A stretch of 64,000 nt of DNA from Magicicada septendecula. Lineage: Eukaryota; Arthropoda; Insecta; Hemiptera; Cicadidae. The stretch is from NCBI GenBank assembly GCA_034769895.1, contig CM068373.1, forward strand, positions 26,572,120 through 26,636,119, written 5' to 3'. Below, in pieces: positions 20,266 through 32,070 of the stretch. Made by a program: the position numbers and the translations under genes. The notes under the pieces are model-generated. The model had not been told where the DNA came from and made no database searches. It saw only the letters and a program-made list of their open reading frames with translations. Each line of letters starts with the position of its first letter. Positions within the stretch are counted from its first letter, which is position 1.

Positions 20266-22962
20266 TTATGGCGGGTCATCTAGAAGCGCCCGAGGGCGCT
20301 TGACCCGAATGGGCGGTGGTGGTTCTGATGCACTGATGGTTCGTAGGTACGGGAAGGTGGAGGCCGAGGCTTTAGCAAAGAGAGTTAGAGCCAGCGACCG
20401 GACAAAGGAAGTCAAGGTAGGAACACGGAGACCCCTTCGAATCACGTCGTTCCTTACAAACCAAGGGGACCCCGTCAAGGATCGGAGTGTTCGGGACTGG
20501 AAAGCTTCCAGCCTACATCTGTTGGTGGTGGATAAAAGAGACCACCAGGCGGGTGCCGCATAGGTCAATACAGACCTGAGAAATAGTAGATAGATGGTAA
20601 GTTTCGTGCGCATGGCCAGGCGGCTGCGACACGAGAGGAAAGGAGATAATTTGGCTCGGACGCCGCGAGCCTTGGCAAGGGTTTCCGTCACGTGGGCGTT
20701 GAAGCAAAGGCGACGATCTAGTCGAACGCCTAAATACTTCACCGATTCTTTGTAGGCGATGGGTCTCCCTGCTAGGGAGAGGGGCTGGCATCGGGAGATG
20801 GACTTACGGGTGAAACAGATCGCCTCGGATTTCTCCGTGTTGATCGTCACCCGCCATTTCCGTAGCCAGTCCGGAAGCTGGTTCAACTGACGCTGCAGCT
20901 TTGTACTCGCAAATCGCGGGGACAGGGAGCTGCAGTGATACATAGCATCGTCAGCGAACAAAGACAACGTGACCCCGGGCAAGACAGGCAGGTCGTTCGT
21001 GTACACAAGGTACAGAACGGGGCCGAGGACAGATCCCTGTGGTACGCCGGCGGCGACGGGTCGAACTGTAGAACAGGACCCGTCGACGCTCACCCTGAAG
21101 GTTCGGTCGCTGAGATACGACCGGAGGAAAAACACTATGGTCGATGGTAGAGGGGAATTGGCAAGTTTGAAGAGAAGACCTTCGTGCCAGACTTTATCGA
21201 AGGCCTTGCTCACGTCCAACAGTACGGCGGCCGTAGCCGCTCGCCTGTTGGTGGCGTCTGACAAGTGCGTAACAACGCGGACCAATTGAAGCGTGGTCGA
21301 GTGCTCTCTGCGAAACCCGAACTGTTCGCTGGGGATGAAACCATCTAGCAGCGGCGAGATGCGAGCCAGCAGGAGACGCTCGAACACCTTCGAGATGACT
21401 GGCAAGAGAGAGATTGGACGATAGCTTTCAGGAAGCATGCGCGGCTTGCGAGGCTTCGGAATCATTACGATGTTGGCAGATTTCCACAGGCGGGGAAAGT
21501 ACTGTAGCCGGAGACAGGAGTTAAACAGCTCAAGAACGAGGTCAACGCCTGAGGCCGGGAGATGTTGTAGAGCAGCGGCCCCGATCCGGTCAGGACCGGG
21601 GGCGCGACGGCGATTTAGTCGGCAGATAGATGAAACTAGTTCATCCCTGTCGAACGGGAGGGCTGGGATTTCGGGAGGGCGGGAAAAATGTCCAGATAGG
21701 AAGTCACGGACTTCTGCCGAGTGGGCAGGGTCCGAGACGCCTTGGTGAACAGTAAATTGCACCTCCATGCAGTCGGCGAAGACCTCTGCCTTGCCTTCTG
21801 ATGAAGATACAACCCCGTTCGGAGTTTCAAGTGGGTTGCGAGTTCTCTTCTCGCGGGTCAGTCTACTCGCCGCTCTCCAGACGGAGGCGTGGTCGACTTC
21901 AAGAGACTCAAGGTATGAGTCCCATCGATCAGAGTTTACGTCCCGCAGTAGCTGCTGGACGTAAAGAGACTGGGCCTGAAAGCGCCTTTTGACGCCGGGA
22001 TCACGGGTTCTTTGCCATCTGCGGCGGAGATTGCGCCGTAGCCAGATGGCGTGGAGTACTTCCGCAGGTAAGGCCGATTTACGATGATTCACCTCGAGAG
22101 TATATGTGTGTCGATCCATGACACCTTGGACCAACTCCTGAAGATGAGTGGCTCGGAGATCCAAATCGTCACAAGTGACGACCGGGTCCGCGGGGAGTGA
22201 TGGTAACCGCCGTGAGAGCTCATCATGGTAGGAGCGCCAGTTGACTCTCCTAACAGTCTGAGCGGGAGGTCGGGGTGAGGCCGACAGCTCACGGGCAGTT
22301 ATAAAAAGGGGATTGTGATCGGATGAGAGATCCGACACTGACGAGACCTGGATGTGATGGGTCACGTCCTTGGCTATGACAATGTCAAGGACGTCCGGTC
22401 GATGACCGGAAAATGGGAAGTGAGTAGGGTCTTCTGGGCCGATAACTTGAAGTACCGGGTCGTCGGAGACGAACCGATACAGAGATTTTCCGTAGGCGTT
22501 GGCTACTCTGCTGTTCCAGGAGGGATGCTTGGCATTTAAGTCGCCGGCTACGATGGTTGGTAGGGGATGATCGAGGAGAGCGTCCCACTCCTCGGGCGGT
22601 GGAGGTAGCCGCAGGCCGGGCCGGAGATACGCCGCAACAACGCGCAACTCCGATCCGCCAGCGGCTATCGCCACCGCACAACCTTCAACAAGAGATGTAT
22701 CTAAAGGGGGTAGTGGCCTGTGGGATATCCGCCTGTGGACTAAGACGGCTGTCCCCCCCGAGGGGCGACAGCCAGGCCGTTGGGGACGATCCTGACGAAA
22801 ACAGATGTAAGATGGCAGGTTGAAGGTATGGTAGCGAGCCAGATGAGTCTCGCAAAGGAGGACGACATCAGCGTCGTACTCCGTTACGAAAGTCATCAGT
22901 TCAGATCGTCGAGGGACTACCCCATGGGCATTCCACGCAACGATCCTAAGACTCCTAGCCAT
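20266..22962 (-). CDS. Jockey-1 ORF2: apurinic-type endonuclease and reverse transcriptase
   Basis: 898 residues from ATG at 22962. The N-terminal endonuclease (about 1-225) keeps WNAHG (Asn 11), ETHL (Glu 38), AGDLNAKH (Asp 141, Asn 143), PDVLDI (Asp 193) and SSDHNP (Asp 215, His 216), the catalytic set that nicks the target. The RT (about 455-755) has APGPDRIG, YRPISLLP, LLDVSKAFDKVWH (Asp 583), AGVPQGSVLGP and SLFADDAMY (FADD 669-672). A thumb and C-terminal region end RPRALLDDPP. No RNase H domain is seen, as is usual in the Jockey clade. The start overlaps the ORF1 stop in ATGGCTAG, which suggests translation by reinitiation. No break or missing catalytic residue was found. Confidence 0.95.
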   Translation of the reverse strand: MARSLRIVAWNAHGVVPRRSELMTFVTEYDADVVLLCETHLARYHTFNLPSYICFRQDRPQRPGCRPSGGTAVLVHRRISHRPLPPLDTSLVEGCAVAIAAGGSELRVVAAYLRPGLRLPPPPEEWDALLDHPLPTIVAGDLNAKHPSWNSRVANAYGKSLYRFVSDDPVLQVIGPEDPTHFPFSGHRPDVLDIVIAKDVTHHIQVSSVSDLSSDHNPLFITARELSASPRPPAQTVRRVNWRSYHDELSRRLPSLPADPVVTCDDLDLRATHLQELVQGVMDRHTYTLEVNHRKSALPAEVLHAIWLRRNLRRRWQRTRDPGVKRRFQAQSLYVQQLLRDVNSDRWDSYLESLEVDHASVWRAASRLTREKRTRNPLETPNGVVSSSEGKAEVFADCMEVQFTVHQGVSDPAHSAEVRDFLSGHFSRPPEIPALPFDRDELVSSICRLNRRRAPGPDRIGAAALQHLPASGVDLVLELFNSCLRLQYFPRLWKSANIVMIPKPRKPRMLPESYRPISLLPVISKVFERLLLARISPLLDGFIPSEQFGFRREHSTTLQLVRVVTHLSDATNRRAATAAVLLDVSKAFDKVWHEGLLFKLANSPLPSTIVFFLRSYLSDRTFRVSVDGSCSTVRPVAAGVPQGSVLGPVLYLVYTNDLPVLPGVTLSLFADDAMYHCSSLSPRFASTKLQRQLNQLPDWLRKWRVTINTEKSEAICFTRKSISRCQPLSLAGRPIAYKESVKYLGVRLDRRLCFNAHVTETLAKARGVRAKLSPFLSCRSRLAMRTKLTIYLLFLRSVLTYAAPAWWSLLSTTNRCRLEAFQSRTLRSLTGSPWFVRNDVIRRGLRVPTLTSFVRSLALTLFAKASASTFPYLRTISASEPPPPIRVKRPRALLDDPP

Positions 22963-24538
22963 TCAAAGGAAGAAGAGGAAAGAGGGTAGACAGGGATTGA
23001 AACACCAGGGCGAGAACCGTGGTTGTATCTGGAGCAGACCTGATGTTGTTTACCAAAGTTTCAGCCCAGGCAGTCAGGGGGTCCACCGGGGCCCGGGAAG
23101 ATTCCCGAGATTCCGGAAGACGGACCTGGCTGGCCTCGGCCGGTGTTGAAGATGGCGCAGGGCTCGGGGACGGACGTGGGGTCTGCTCAATTGGGAGCTT
23201 AGGTTGATGGCTGGGGGCGGGCGGGGCCCGCTGAGGTTTTACAGGCAAGGCCTGTGGAACTTGTCGCTGACGGCGACGAGTGCGCTTTGGTTTGTGGCTC
23301 CGAGGAGCGGAAGGCGGGACTGATGTAGCGGCCACAGCCGCGTATGAAGGACCGGGCGCTCCGGCAGGCGCCGGGACAGAAGGGACTGCAGGCGGCGCCG
23401 AAACGTCGACTGCAGGCGGAACTGGGGCCCCGGGAGCAGCCGGAACTGCTGCCGGGGCCTGAGATGATGCTCCGGAGAGAGGTGGGAAGGCCTCTCTGCG
23501 GTTAGGGAGGGGACCTGCAACACGGCCTGCCTGCGCGCCAGGGCGAGCAGGAGTCCGCTGCAGCTTCATGGCTGATATAAAGTCCCTACATCCTCTATAA
23601 CTAGCCGGATGGTCCCCGCCGCAGTTGCAGCAAATGGCCGTGAACCCCGTCTTGGGCTTATCACACCCACGATGAGGCTCAGTACATCGCACGCAACGCG
23701 GAGGGTGATTACAGAATAAGCTGGAGTGGCCAAACCTCTGACAGTTAAAACACTGCGAGGGGCCTGGCCGCGGGTCAAAAGTACGAACTTGCACCCGAAG
23801 GTGCAGGAAGTTTTGGAGGCCATAGACCTCCTCGAACTGGCCTACTTTGAGTAGTTTCACTAGGAAACTATTCACAGGACGGCGATCTTCCCCCTTGCCA
23901 GCATGCAGTACACTTACCGCCGTCGGCGAATAGCCTAAGGCGACAAGCTCCTGCCTGATGGTATCGGGGGCGGTCCAGGAAGGAAGTCCGGAAAGAACAA
24001 CTTTAATTTCGCGCTCTGAAGGAAGCGCGAAAGTATGGAAGGAGATCTTCCGATCGGTAAGAAACTGTTGGACCGATCGGAAGTCCGGGACTGTTGTGGC
24101 CGCAATTCGAAGCGAGGAGCCTTGGCACCTGGCCTCGAGTTTGGCCGAAGGAAGCAGATTCTGGAGGGAACGAAGAATTTCCCTATAATTGCGATTGTCG
24201 GGAATGACAATCGGAGGAATTTTAGGCTTGGGCACAGATTGAGAGGGAGACTGAGTCGGATGGTTGGCGCTGTTACCGGGACTAGATACCCGATGCGTAG
24301 CAGCGGCCGGTGGCGGGCTGGCGACCAATTTTCGCTTGCGTTTGGCAGACTTGCCCTCCACAAGCGAAAATTCACCTTCCCCCGTCCCCACACTACACAT
24401 CGACGCACAATCACTTTCACTTTCACTATCACTGATTGTATGGGACGGCAGCGGGGTAGAATGAGGACCAGTACCGCAGGTTTCCATTAAGGTTACCAGC
24501 GGTGCCGGCAAAGGAACGGGAGTTGCGTTCGACGCCAT
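22955..24538 (-). CDS. Jockey-1 ORF1: gag-like nucleic-acid-binding protein
   Basis: 527 residues from ATG at 24538. In order: an acidic Ser-rich N-terminus with a basic cluster KRKRK (66-70, possible nuclear signal), an RRM-like and PRE_C2HC-type region (about 105-255), then three zinc knuckles: C263-C266-H271-C276, C282-C285-H289-C292 and C303-C306-H310-C317 (CCNCGGDHPASYRGC). A long Ala/Pro-rich tail follows, with a short helical C-terminus ending TLFPLLPLNG. Jockey-type ORF1 proteins coat the element RNA and chaperone it during target-primed reverse transcription. The frame is intact. Confidence 0.92.
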   Translation of the reverse strand: MASNATPVPLPAPLVTLMETCGTGPHSTPLPSHTISDSESESDCASMCSVGTGEGEFSLVEGKSAKRKRKLVASPPPAAATHRVSSPGNSANHPTQSPSQSVPKPKIPPIVIPDNRNYREILRSLQNLLPSAKLEARCQGSSLRIAATTVPDFRSVQQFLTDRKISFHTFALPSEREIKVVLSGLPSWTAPDTIRQELVALGYSPTAVSVLHAGKGEDRRPVNSFLVKLLKVGQFEEVYGLQNFLHLRVQVRTFDPRPGPSQCFNCQRFGHSSLFCNHPPRCVRCTEPHRGCDKPKTGFTAICCNCGGDHPASYRGCRDFISAMKLQRTPARPGAQAGRVAGPLPNRREAFPPLSGASSQAPAAVPAAPGAPVPPAVDVSAPPAVPSVPAPAGAPGPSYAAVAATSVPPSAPRSHKPKRTRRRQRQVPQALPVKPQRAPPAPSHQPKLPIEQTPRPSPSPAPSSTPAEASQVRLPESRESSRAPVDPLTAWAETLVNNIRSAPDTTTVLALVFQSLSTLFPLLPLNG

Positions 24539-24858
24539 CTCGGGATTAACCGAAATGAACGTCGAAGACGCAAAAAGGGCTAGGAATGAGTAACTTTTAC
24601 CAGCACTGAATCACTACACTGACAGACAAAGAACACGAACACCAGACGCGCACTGCACACGAATCACAAAAACACTCGCGCACGACACAATACACTTCTG
24701 AAATTGTAGCACACTGATGGTTGAAGAACGATGATGATGATGATGAAGAAAACAGATTGAAAAAGATATTACTAACGGTTAAAAACCACAATCGCAAATG
24801 CGAAAAAGAGTAGCACAGCCTACCCGGGCAACAGCTCTAGGTAGACACATCATCTTCC

Positions 24859-27489
24859 GATCATGGGATTATTCATATACTAAGCACCATCTGTTACCTA
24901 GATTACCTATGTCCCTTTGTTCATACATCGTTTTGTTGAATTGCCGTTCTTGTCCACTTTTCCCATTTCCGCCTTTCATTCGACTTTGTCCATTTTTAAA
25001 AGTCGCCTACGTGGATCTGACGTAAGTTTGCATATAATTTTTTTTTAGCTGACTGTTTCTAAATTTGCATTTCATGTAGCCTATTCCTGTGTTCCTATTT
25101 CCTACTGCATTCATGGACTGTCCTTGCACAGCTTCTAAAATACTACTTATAGTGCAGTTACTTTTATGTTTTTTAATGAATTAATCTATTCATTATTATT
25201 CATTAAATGGATAGCGAATTGATGGGTTGATCAACAACGAATGACATATTTGTGTTATCCAGTGTCTAAGACCTTATTTCTAACACCACTTGTTCTTTGC
25301 GGTATCTACTTAAAGTTGAGTCGAACTGTAGCATGTGTACTCAGAATGCAGCAAAACGTAGACAGAAGTATTTCTATCTACTAAGACTTCTATTACACTA
25401 GGCAACTGATTGCAGAAAAAAAGTTGTGGGGTATCGGTTTAAATGAGAACTAATACACTTACTCCAATCGCTTGGACGGTCTGCAATTGATTGAAGACAG
25501 TTGCAAGCCTTGCAACTGCTTGTGCAACTATTACTTTTACACGCTCGATGTGGGGCATTGATTCATGTGTAGCCTATTACAGTATGCAACCGATTGCATG
25601 TAACTTGTATGCGCGCGCATTCTGTGGACAGCGAAGAAATTTCATGACATGGGACCGACACATGTATACAATTTTTTACGAAATTGCCAATACCTTGAAA
25701 ACAAAAAAGAATTTTAATGAAACAAAATCGAAAATAAAATTTGGAATCTTGTCTAAATTTCACTTGCTGACACTATACAGATATCACTTATTAAACGAAA
25801 GTTTGTCGCATGCTAAAACTTTCATAATATATGACTTTCATAAACTTAAAATTATTGGTTCAAATGTATGTCTGAAACTATCCTCAAACTTCAAAGAACA
25901 CGGTGATAAAAGAATTTTTGTTTTTATGGAATCAGTAGTTTGTGAGGTTAGTCCGGCCAACGAAACGTCCTTATAATAGTACGTTGATACGTCAGGCTTA
26001 CTCTGCCACGGATTTCAGAGCAGTTGCAGCCTGTCTGTACTACCTTGCAACTAGTTTCACGTGGCCTTGAAGTCAGTTGTGTAGTATAATAGAGGAATAA
26101 GATTAAAGTATTGAAACACACTCTTTCAATTACAAGAAGTTTCTGTAGTAACTATGCGGTTTAACAAAAACAAAATCGCTGTTAATTAATCATTTATCGT
26201 CGCGTTCCTCTGGTAAAATAACCTAACGTATATTGTTCAACCGTATCAACACCTTATAAATTAACCGCGGGACGGTTGCATAATAACCAGTGGATGATTT
26301 CTACAATTATAGGTGCCGGAACGCATCAATTCAAAAGTTGTACAGACACAAATATACTTATATTTTGTATTAGCGAGTAAGTTTACATCAGGTTATTACG
26401 AAGGAAGTCTACATTTTTGAAGCCTTATAAAATACGTAACTTATGTATAAACTTGTTTCTAAAAAGGTAATAATTTTTACTGATATTTCTAAAGAGCTTC
26501 ATCGTCAGGTCAGCCGCACGACAATCGAAAACATGTCACAAATCATCCCGGAGCCTCAATTAAACTCTAAGTGATTGTTTCGGTAGTTCGGACATTTTAA
26601 AATAGTTTCCATAGTTTCATCACTGTGTCGTCAAGTTGTTTGTTTCTTGACCTTTCCTTACTCTTTGTACCCAATGCTGTATGATGGCCAGAAATCAGTC
26701 TCTCACATTCACTTGAAGTTATTACTATTGATTCAATAGCTTATTTCAAGGTGTAACGACTCGCCGGAAAAATTCTGGAATTCAGATATTCTCGGAAGCC
26801 CCCAATCAGTTGCCTTTCATGTGGATTTAATTTTGAAGTTAGCTTCTTTGTTTTATTTTCTCCATAGGTTACTGGGACATTTTTTGAACGATAGTAGTTA
26901 AGATAAAGATTAGTGCTGGTGTTTGATTTTGACAAATGTTTAGTTTTGTAATGGGGCTGTTGAGGGGCACAATTTGAAAAGTAATAGTAAATTTTTGTAA
27001 TAATTAATTTTTTCTTTTCATATATTTTTTTTTGTAATTTATTTTTGGATCCAACAGGTTCCGGAAAGCCGTTCCGGTGCGTACCCCCTGAAATCAAGCC
27101 CTGATAATAACTGTTCCAATTTTCTACTTACCCGACGTTACCAGACAATTCTTATCTTTACTCGTTGTAGTAAATCTCTTTAGCTTCCTTTATCCAATCA
27201 TTTTTGGAAAAATAATTTTGTAGCATTTGTATATTAAGTGCTCATTTGTGCTTTTATATTTTGTCTGCCCAAACAAATTTCTTATGTCCAAATTGTTGTA
27301 TTTGCCAGAAGATAGTACTTTAAAAGAGGGATGACGACATTTTATAATGTATCAATCTATAAAATTATACGATTAATTTTTCTGCGATAAATTTTAATAT
27401 ACACACGACACCGAAAACCAGTACTGAACAACATTTAAAAAAAAAAAACATTTACGCAAGAAATGTAATAAAATTTCACATATCAATAT
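24859..27489. other. No supported gene
   Basis: About 2.6 kb of AT-rich DNA. The 161-codon open frame at 25491-25976 starts with TTG, has no recognisable domain and lies among many TTGCAA-like motifs, so I do not call it a gene. The frame at 26741-27097 is equally featureless. Confidence 0.4.
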
Positions 27490-28094
27490 TGTTACGACGG
27501 TCTAACTGATCGTCGTATGGTACAGTGGAAAACAAAATACAAAACACCAATTACGTCACTAATCACCAGCTTTAATTATAACAATTAAACAGATTGTAAT
27601 CTACAAGATAGTCTCTTGCAACAAATCAAATAAAAATTGTTCACACCCAATAGAATGTCAACTAATATAAAACACAATTTTATTACAATTGTCCTGCACG
27701 ATTATAAAACATATAACACTTCGCTACAATAATTACTTTTCACTAATAACCACTTGAACGCACAGAGTAATCGCCCGATAATAAATGAAAACTAAGCAGC
27801 AGGTGTGGGTTATTTATAGTGTGCAGGGTTCAATAATATGCGTCCTTAACAAGCCATCGAAAATTCTAGAGGAGACTTCAGCGCGACCTTTGCAGAAACA
27901 CGCACCGTTCGGCTAATTGAGAAACTTCTCGAACAACGCTGTCAAATGTATGAGATTGTTCTGTATTACCTAACACTGCCTGGCGTGTTAAGCGTCACGT
28001 ACGCATTACAGCTGCGGGAATAGAGTAGACCAACGTTCTCCAATGTACCAGAACGTTTCGTAATGACGTAACGCTTTTTCTGCATTGCGTAACA
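27490..28094 (-). mobile_element. Solo LTR, family 1, copy C
   Basis: A 605-bp LTR bounded by TGTTACGACGG and GCGTAACA, with a perfect 4-bp duplication ATAT at 27486-27489 and 28095-28098. It is the reverse complement of family 1. A TATAAATA box followed by CTTAGTTTTCATT suggests a promoter near 27820. No internal region survives, so it arose by LTR-LTR recombination. Confidence 0.82.
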
Positions 28095-28098
28095 ATAT

Positions 28099-28720
28099 AA
28101 TATAACGTTGTTGGCAGTACTCATGAAAACGCGTTATTTAAAATAAAAAATTCAGTTAGTTAAAGAAAACAAAAAATAATAATATACTAATACAACAAAG
28201 TAAAAATTAATTATACAAATCTATTTATAACGGCGTTGTACATTTATTACATTAATTATAAAAATATGCTTAAAACATTTGTTATACATAAATTTATTTA
28301 AGAGAAAATTAAATACACACAAATGCTACAAAATCCAATATATTTTATAAATAAAATATCTTCGTTAAATTAATTAATTAAATTTATTTTAATTTTAAAC
28401 GTATTATATTTTTTACAGACAAAAATAAAAACTATATATTTATATAAGTAGACAAAAGTTGATACCATACAGTAAACAAATTAGTAAATTACATTTGGAA
28501 AATACAAAAATATACAAGCAATATTGCTATTCAATTTATTAAATTCAATGTATTATTTTAAAACGCCGAATATCGATAAATTTTTACATATAACTGTCGT
28601 AAGTGCGAGTATTTGTTTGATTTATTTTGTTTTAAAGAGTAGTAAATTACATTAAATTATGCCATACTACAATCATTATATAAGGCACTTTGTCGCATAT
28701 GTGATTTACATGACATTACG
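28099..28720. other. Extremely AT-rich, no feature
   Basis: Nearly pure A/T sequence with no ORF or repeat boundary that I can define. Confidence 0.45.
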
Positions 28721-28724
28721 ATTA

Positions 28725-29275
28725 CTGGTAGTACAGTCAGAGAAGGTACTCTCCTGGAACAAGTCAGCAGTTTTGAATACCTGGGCTACATTGTGTCTTA
28801 TGATACAAGCAACGACGTTGTGAATAAGTTGCATAAGTTCAATCTTATGTGTGGGACCATCAGGCGAACTCTTAAGTCAGCAAGTAAAGAAACACGTCTA
28901 AAATTCTACAAGGTGGGAATTGGACTTTAACAAAGGCCAGGCCAGTCGCATCCAAGCCGCTGAAATGAGATTTGTCAGGCACGTGGCAGAGTGTAGTCTA
29001 AATGATCATAGAAGAAACACAGATATACGGCAGGAACTGAATATTATGAATATACTGGACAGGATCGACCAGTATCAGCTGAATTTGTGGGAACATCTTT
29101 ACCGAATGGATGACTGCCGCGTCCCCAAATTACTCTGGGACTATAAGCCTAGGGGACGAAGAGGTGTGGGACGTCCGAGGACGAGCTGGAGTCACCAGCT
29201 GTAATCTTTGCCTATTTGAGACCGGAACAAACCGTCCTTGGTTTAATCCTTAAAGATGATGATGATGATGATGAC
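28725..29275 (+). pseudogene. LINE C-terminal fragment (family L) with GAT-repeat tail
   Basis: The plus strand encodes SFEYLGYIVSYDTSNDV, KFNLMCGTIRRTLKSASK and TRLKFYK, then after a deletion RIQAAEMRFVRHVAECS, DIRQELNIMNILDRI and GRRGVGRPRTSW. It ends in a (GAT)n tail at about 29252-29270. The deletion removes the segment that holds the SETWALT motif in the other copies. Confidence 0.75.
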
Positions 29276-29539
29276 AGTCAGAAAATTATATTTTTGTTTT
29301 GAAAGAAATAAAATAAAACTCCACAGCCCGTATTAAAAAATCTCTATCTTTATACATAGGCCCTACTGATCATAAATATTTCAATGCAACACAGAGAAAA
29401 TATTACAGTACGTTACTAATACTTTAAACATATAAAACAATTATTGATAAAGAAGTTAATATCATTTCAAAATTTCTTTATTTCTCTTCTGACGCCGTAG
29501 CTCTTTGTGAACGTTAGCTAGTTCTGAGATACGACCCAT

Positions 29540-30106
29540 TGGCTTTTGTTGTCATCATCGTCATCTTCACGGATTAAACCAATTATGGTTTGTTCCGGTC
29601 TCAAATAGCCAAAAATAAGAGCTGGTCACTCGCGCTTCCTCGGACGTCCCACACCTCTCTATCACCTCGGCTTATAGTTCCATAGTTGTTTAAAGTATCT
29701 GCGCGATACTCTAGAGTAGTCTATACTCATAATACTCAGTTCCTACATCTGTGTTTTTTCGATGGTAATAGAGAGTATACCCTGCCACGTCCTTGAGAAA
29801 TCTCATTTCAGTCGCTTGGATGCGACTGGCCTAGCCTTTCATTAAAGTCCAATTCTCAGACCCATAAAGAAGTGTGCGAAGAGCCATCGCCTTGTAGAAT
29901 TTTAGTCGTGTTCCTTTACTTGCTGACTTAATGGTTCGCCTGATGGTCACGCACATAAGGTTGAATTTATTCAGCTTATTCACCATGTCGTTACTTGCAT
30001 TGTAAGACACACTGTAGCCCACGTATTCTAAATTGCTGACTTGTTCCAGGAGACATTTGTTGTCGCTACCATATTTGATATCCTTCCTCTCCCCCCTCTC
30101 ACTCAC
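29540..30106 (-). pseudogene. LINE C-terminal fragment (family L), inverted neighbour
   Basis: The minus strand carries LLEQVSNLEYVGYSVSY, NKFNLMCVTIRRTIKSASK and LRTLLYGSENWTLMKG, followed by a broken continuation to an ATC-rich tail at about 29545. It is a sister of 28725-29275 in the opposite orientation, and the two tails face each other 270 bp apart. It keeps the SENWTL segment its neighbour lost. Confidence 0.75.
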
Positions 30107-30109
30107 TCT

Positions 30110-30111
<2 letters not shown>

Positions 30112-30193
<82 letters not shown>
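30112..30193. repeat. (CT)n microsatellite
   Basis: About 40 uninterrupted CT units, directly beside the 5' boundary of the LINE fragment. Confidence 0.95.
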
Positions 30194-30194
<1 letters not shown>

Positions 30195-31554
30195 ATTTAC
30201 TGTAATTTGATGGTTGGTAATTTTTAGACAGGCTGTGTTAAATATCAGTTTGTTCATTTCTGAGTTTCTGAGTCACACCAACATTATTCGTGAGTCGCTA
30301 TATAAAATCCAGCTTTGTAGAATTTTTACGATGTCTTCTTTTTGCAGACTCTTCAGTAACGATTTTTTCTATTTTAATCTTTAGTGAATCTATTGATTCA
30401 TTATGTTATCTAGCTGTGTTACTTTCAGCGTCTTCAGCGCCTTAATTATGAGGTGCTGATCCTATAGATTTTAGAAATTTTATTTTCAGCGTCCATTTTT
30501 TCAAAGGTTATCCTCCATAAGCGACTATGGATTATATATTTCCTTGTGGTAACAGTGATTTGAGAAAGATAACTTTATATTATAATAGAACATAGCTTTA
30601 TGTTTTGATTCCAGTTTTCACAAGGGACCTACTTCCCTTACATGTTACTCAGCTTACATGTTAAATTTGGTATTTATAAAACCAAACATCTCTAGGACTG
30701 TCTTTTATAGCTGTCAGTGTTTGTTTCTCAAAATTCTGCCACTATTTGTTTGTAGAACAAAATTTGCAAACTGATATAGAACCATGATTATTTTATACCA
30801 AATAAAACCTATTATTTTACTCATCACTTTTTACAAAGAAAAATTAATATATATTTGCTTCAATTCATTATGATCCTGTGTCTACATAAGTCCCACTGAT
30901 TCTTCTAATATACGAACATTAACCGGCCTAACGAGAACCAGGGACATATTCTCTGAACTCATTTGGGTAATTCTCAGCAGATGTCTCCACTACTCGGGTG
31001 TGAGCTCCATTCGAGTAATCGGTGGCTGAGTTCTGCGGAGGACCCAGTATAGTGTGGTATAATGCTATCGCCTTGACCAGGGTTAAGGATGAAAACAACA
31101 ACGGCCCTAAAAACGGAGAATAGGAGCTTCAGTAAGTAGGATCCAGCGGAGGTGCCACCGCAACTCTCAGGGTTAGGATAGTGGTTAGGATAGTGGTAAA
31201 GTCGCTGCCTTTCACTTAGGTGTTGATGTTGGTTCACTAAAAGCTAAAGGAAGAAACTCTTGATTTACAAATTACCTGCTCATGCAGGTAGGAGGTAATA
31301 AAACCCGGTAGGCTGGTAACCCGTTCACGTAAAACGTTACTTATAATTCTCAAGAGATTAAGTCGTACGAATTTCAAAGTCACCAACTCAGCTATGCTAA
31401 AGGACAACGGTTACATAGTGAGGATAAGTAGGGTTTCGGTACATAACACATCTTAAAGATTGTAGCCTGTAACACCAGATTTGAAACATAAGCAACCAGA
31501 AATCATAAGTACATAAGAAAAAAATATTGCTGTAATTAAAAGAAAAAGAAGACA
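30194..31554. other. No supported gene
   Basis: AT-rich DNA. A GC-richer block near 30960-31230 contains a duplicated TTAGGATAGTGG and a tRNA-like string (TAGTGGTAAAGTCGCTGCC), possibly a worn SINE, but it lacks a convincing B box. Confidence 0.35.
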
Positions 31555-32070
31555 ATTTTAAATATATTGGGGAAAACATATTCCGAAACGCCACATACAA
31601 AGATAAGATAAGGAAACTTAAATTAGCAAAGGCCTTTACTCTAACCCGGGAACTGTACGGAAAGAAAAACCTTTCCAGAAGTGCGAAAGTTCGCCATTAT
31701 AGCACTATTATCAGGCTGGTGATCATGTATGGAGTAAAAACCATGTGATTTCAAAATCTGGAACCTCTTCTTAAATTTGAACGAAGAATTCTTCGGAAAA
31801 TGTATGGCCCCAAGAGAACCGAAGATGAGTACATCTAATACCCGAAAAAAAGCTGTACAGGGATCTGAAAGATCTGGAAATGGCTTTCCGAAGGAAAAGA
31901 CTGAGATTCCTTGGACATATGGTCCGGATGGATCGGTCCAGATTAAATAAACAAATTTTCAAATATATTTGGCAACTTGCCGGTCTGAACAGATACACCA
32001 AACAACTCAAGGAGGAAATGATGAAACTGGGTATCTCTTTGAACGACTGTGTGAATAGAAATACATAAAA
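31555..32070 (+). pseudogene. LINE C-terminal fragment, a different family
   Basis: The plus strand shows LLKFERRILRKMYGPKR, then DLEMAFRRKRLRFLGHMVRM and LNKQIFKYIWQLAG. These are the FERRILR and GH-RM motifs of LINE C-termini. Stops and frame changes interrupt it. Confidence 0.55.

Larger units (their letters stand above)
19831..24846 (-). mobile_element. Jockey-1: full-length Jockey-type non-LTR retrotransposon
   Basis: A 5,016-bp element bounded by a perfect 12-bp target duplication, ACATCATCTTCC, at 19819-19830 and 24847-24858. On the minus strand it has a 308-bp 5' UTR starting GTCTACCTAGAGC, ORF1 (gag-like), ORF2 (endonuclease plus RT) overlapping by 8 nt, and a 435-bp 3' UTR. The 3' end is not poly(A) but a short ATGCA-type repeat (ATAATGCAATGCAATGG). 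Both ORFs are uninterrupted and the duplication is exact, so the insertion appears recent and could be active. Jockey-2 at 36575-41627 is a sister copy. Confidence 0.93.

Noticed and set aside
25491..25976. 161-codon open frame
   Set aside because: It starts with TTG, has no domain, and is surrounded by TTGCAA-rich repeat-like sequence.
30033..30227. Ser/Leu repeat protein
   Set aside because: Translation of the (CT)n microsatellite.
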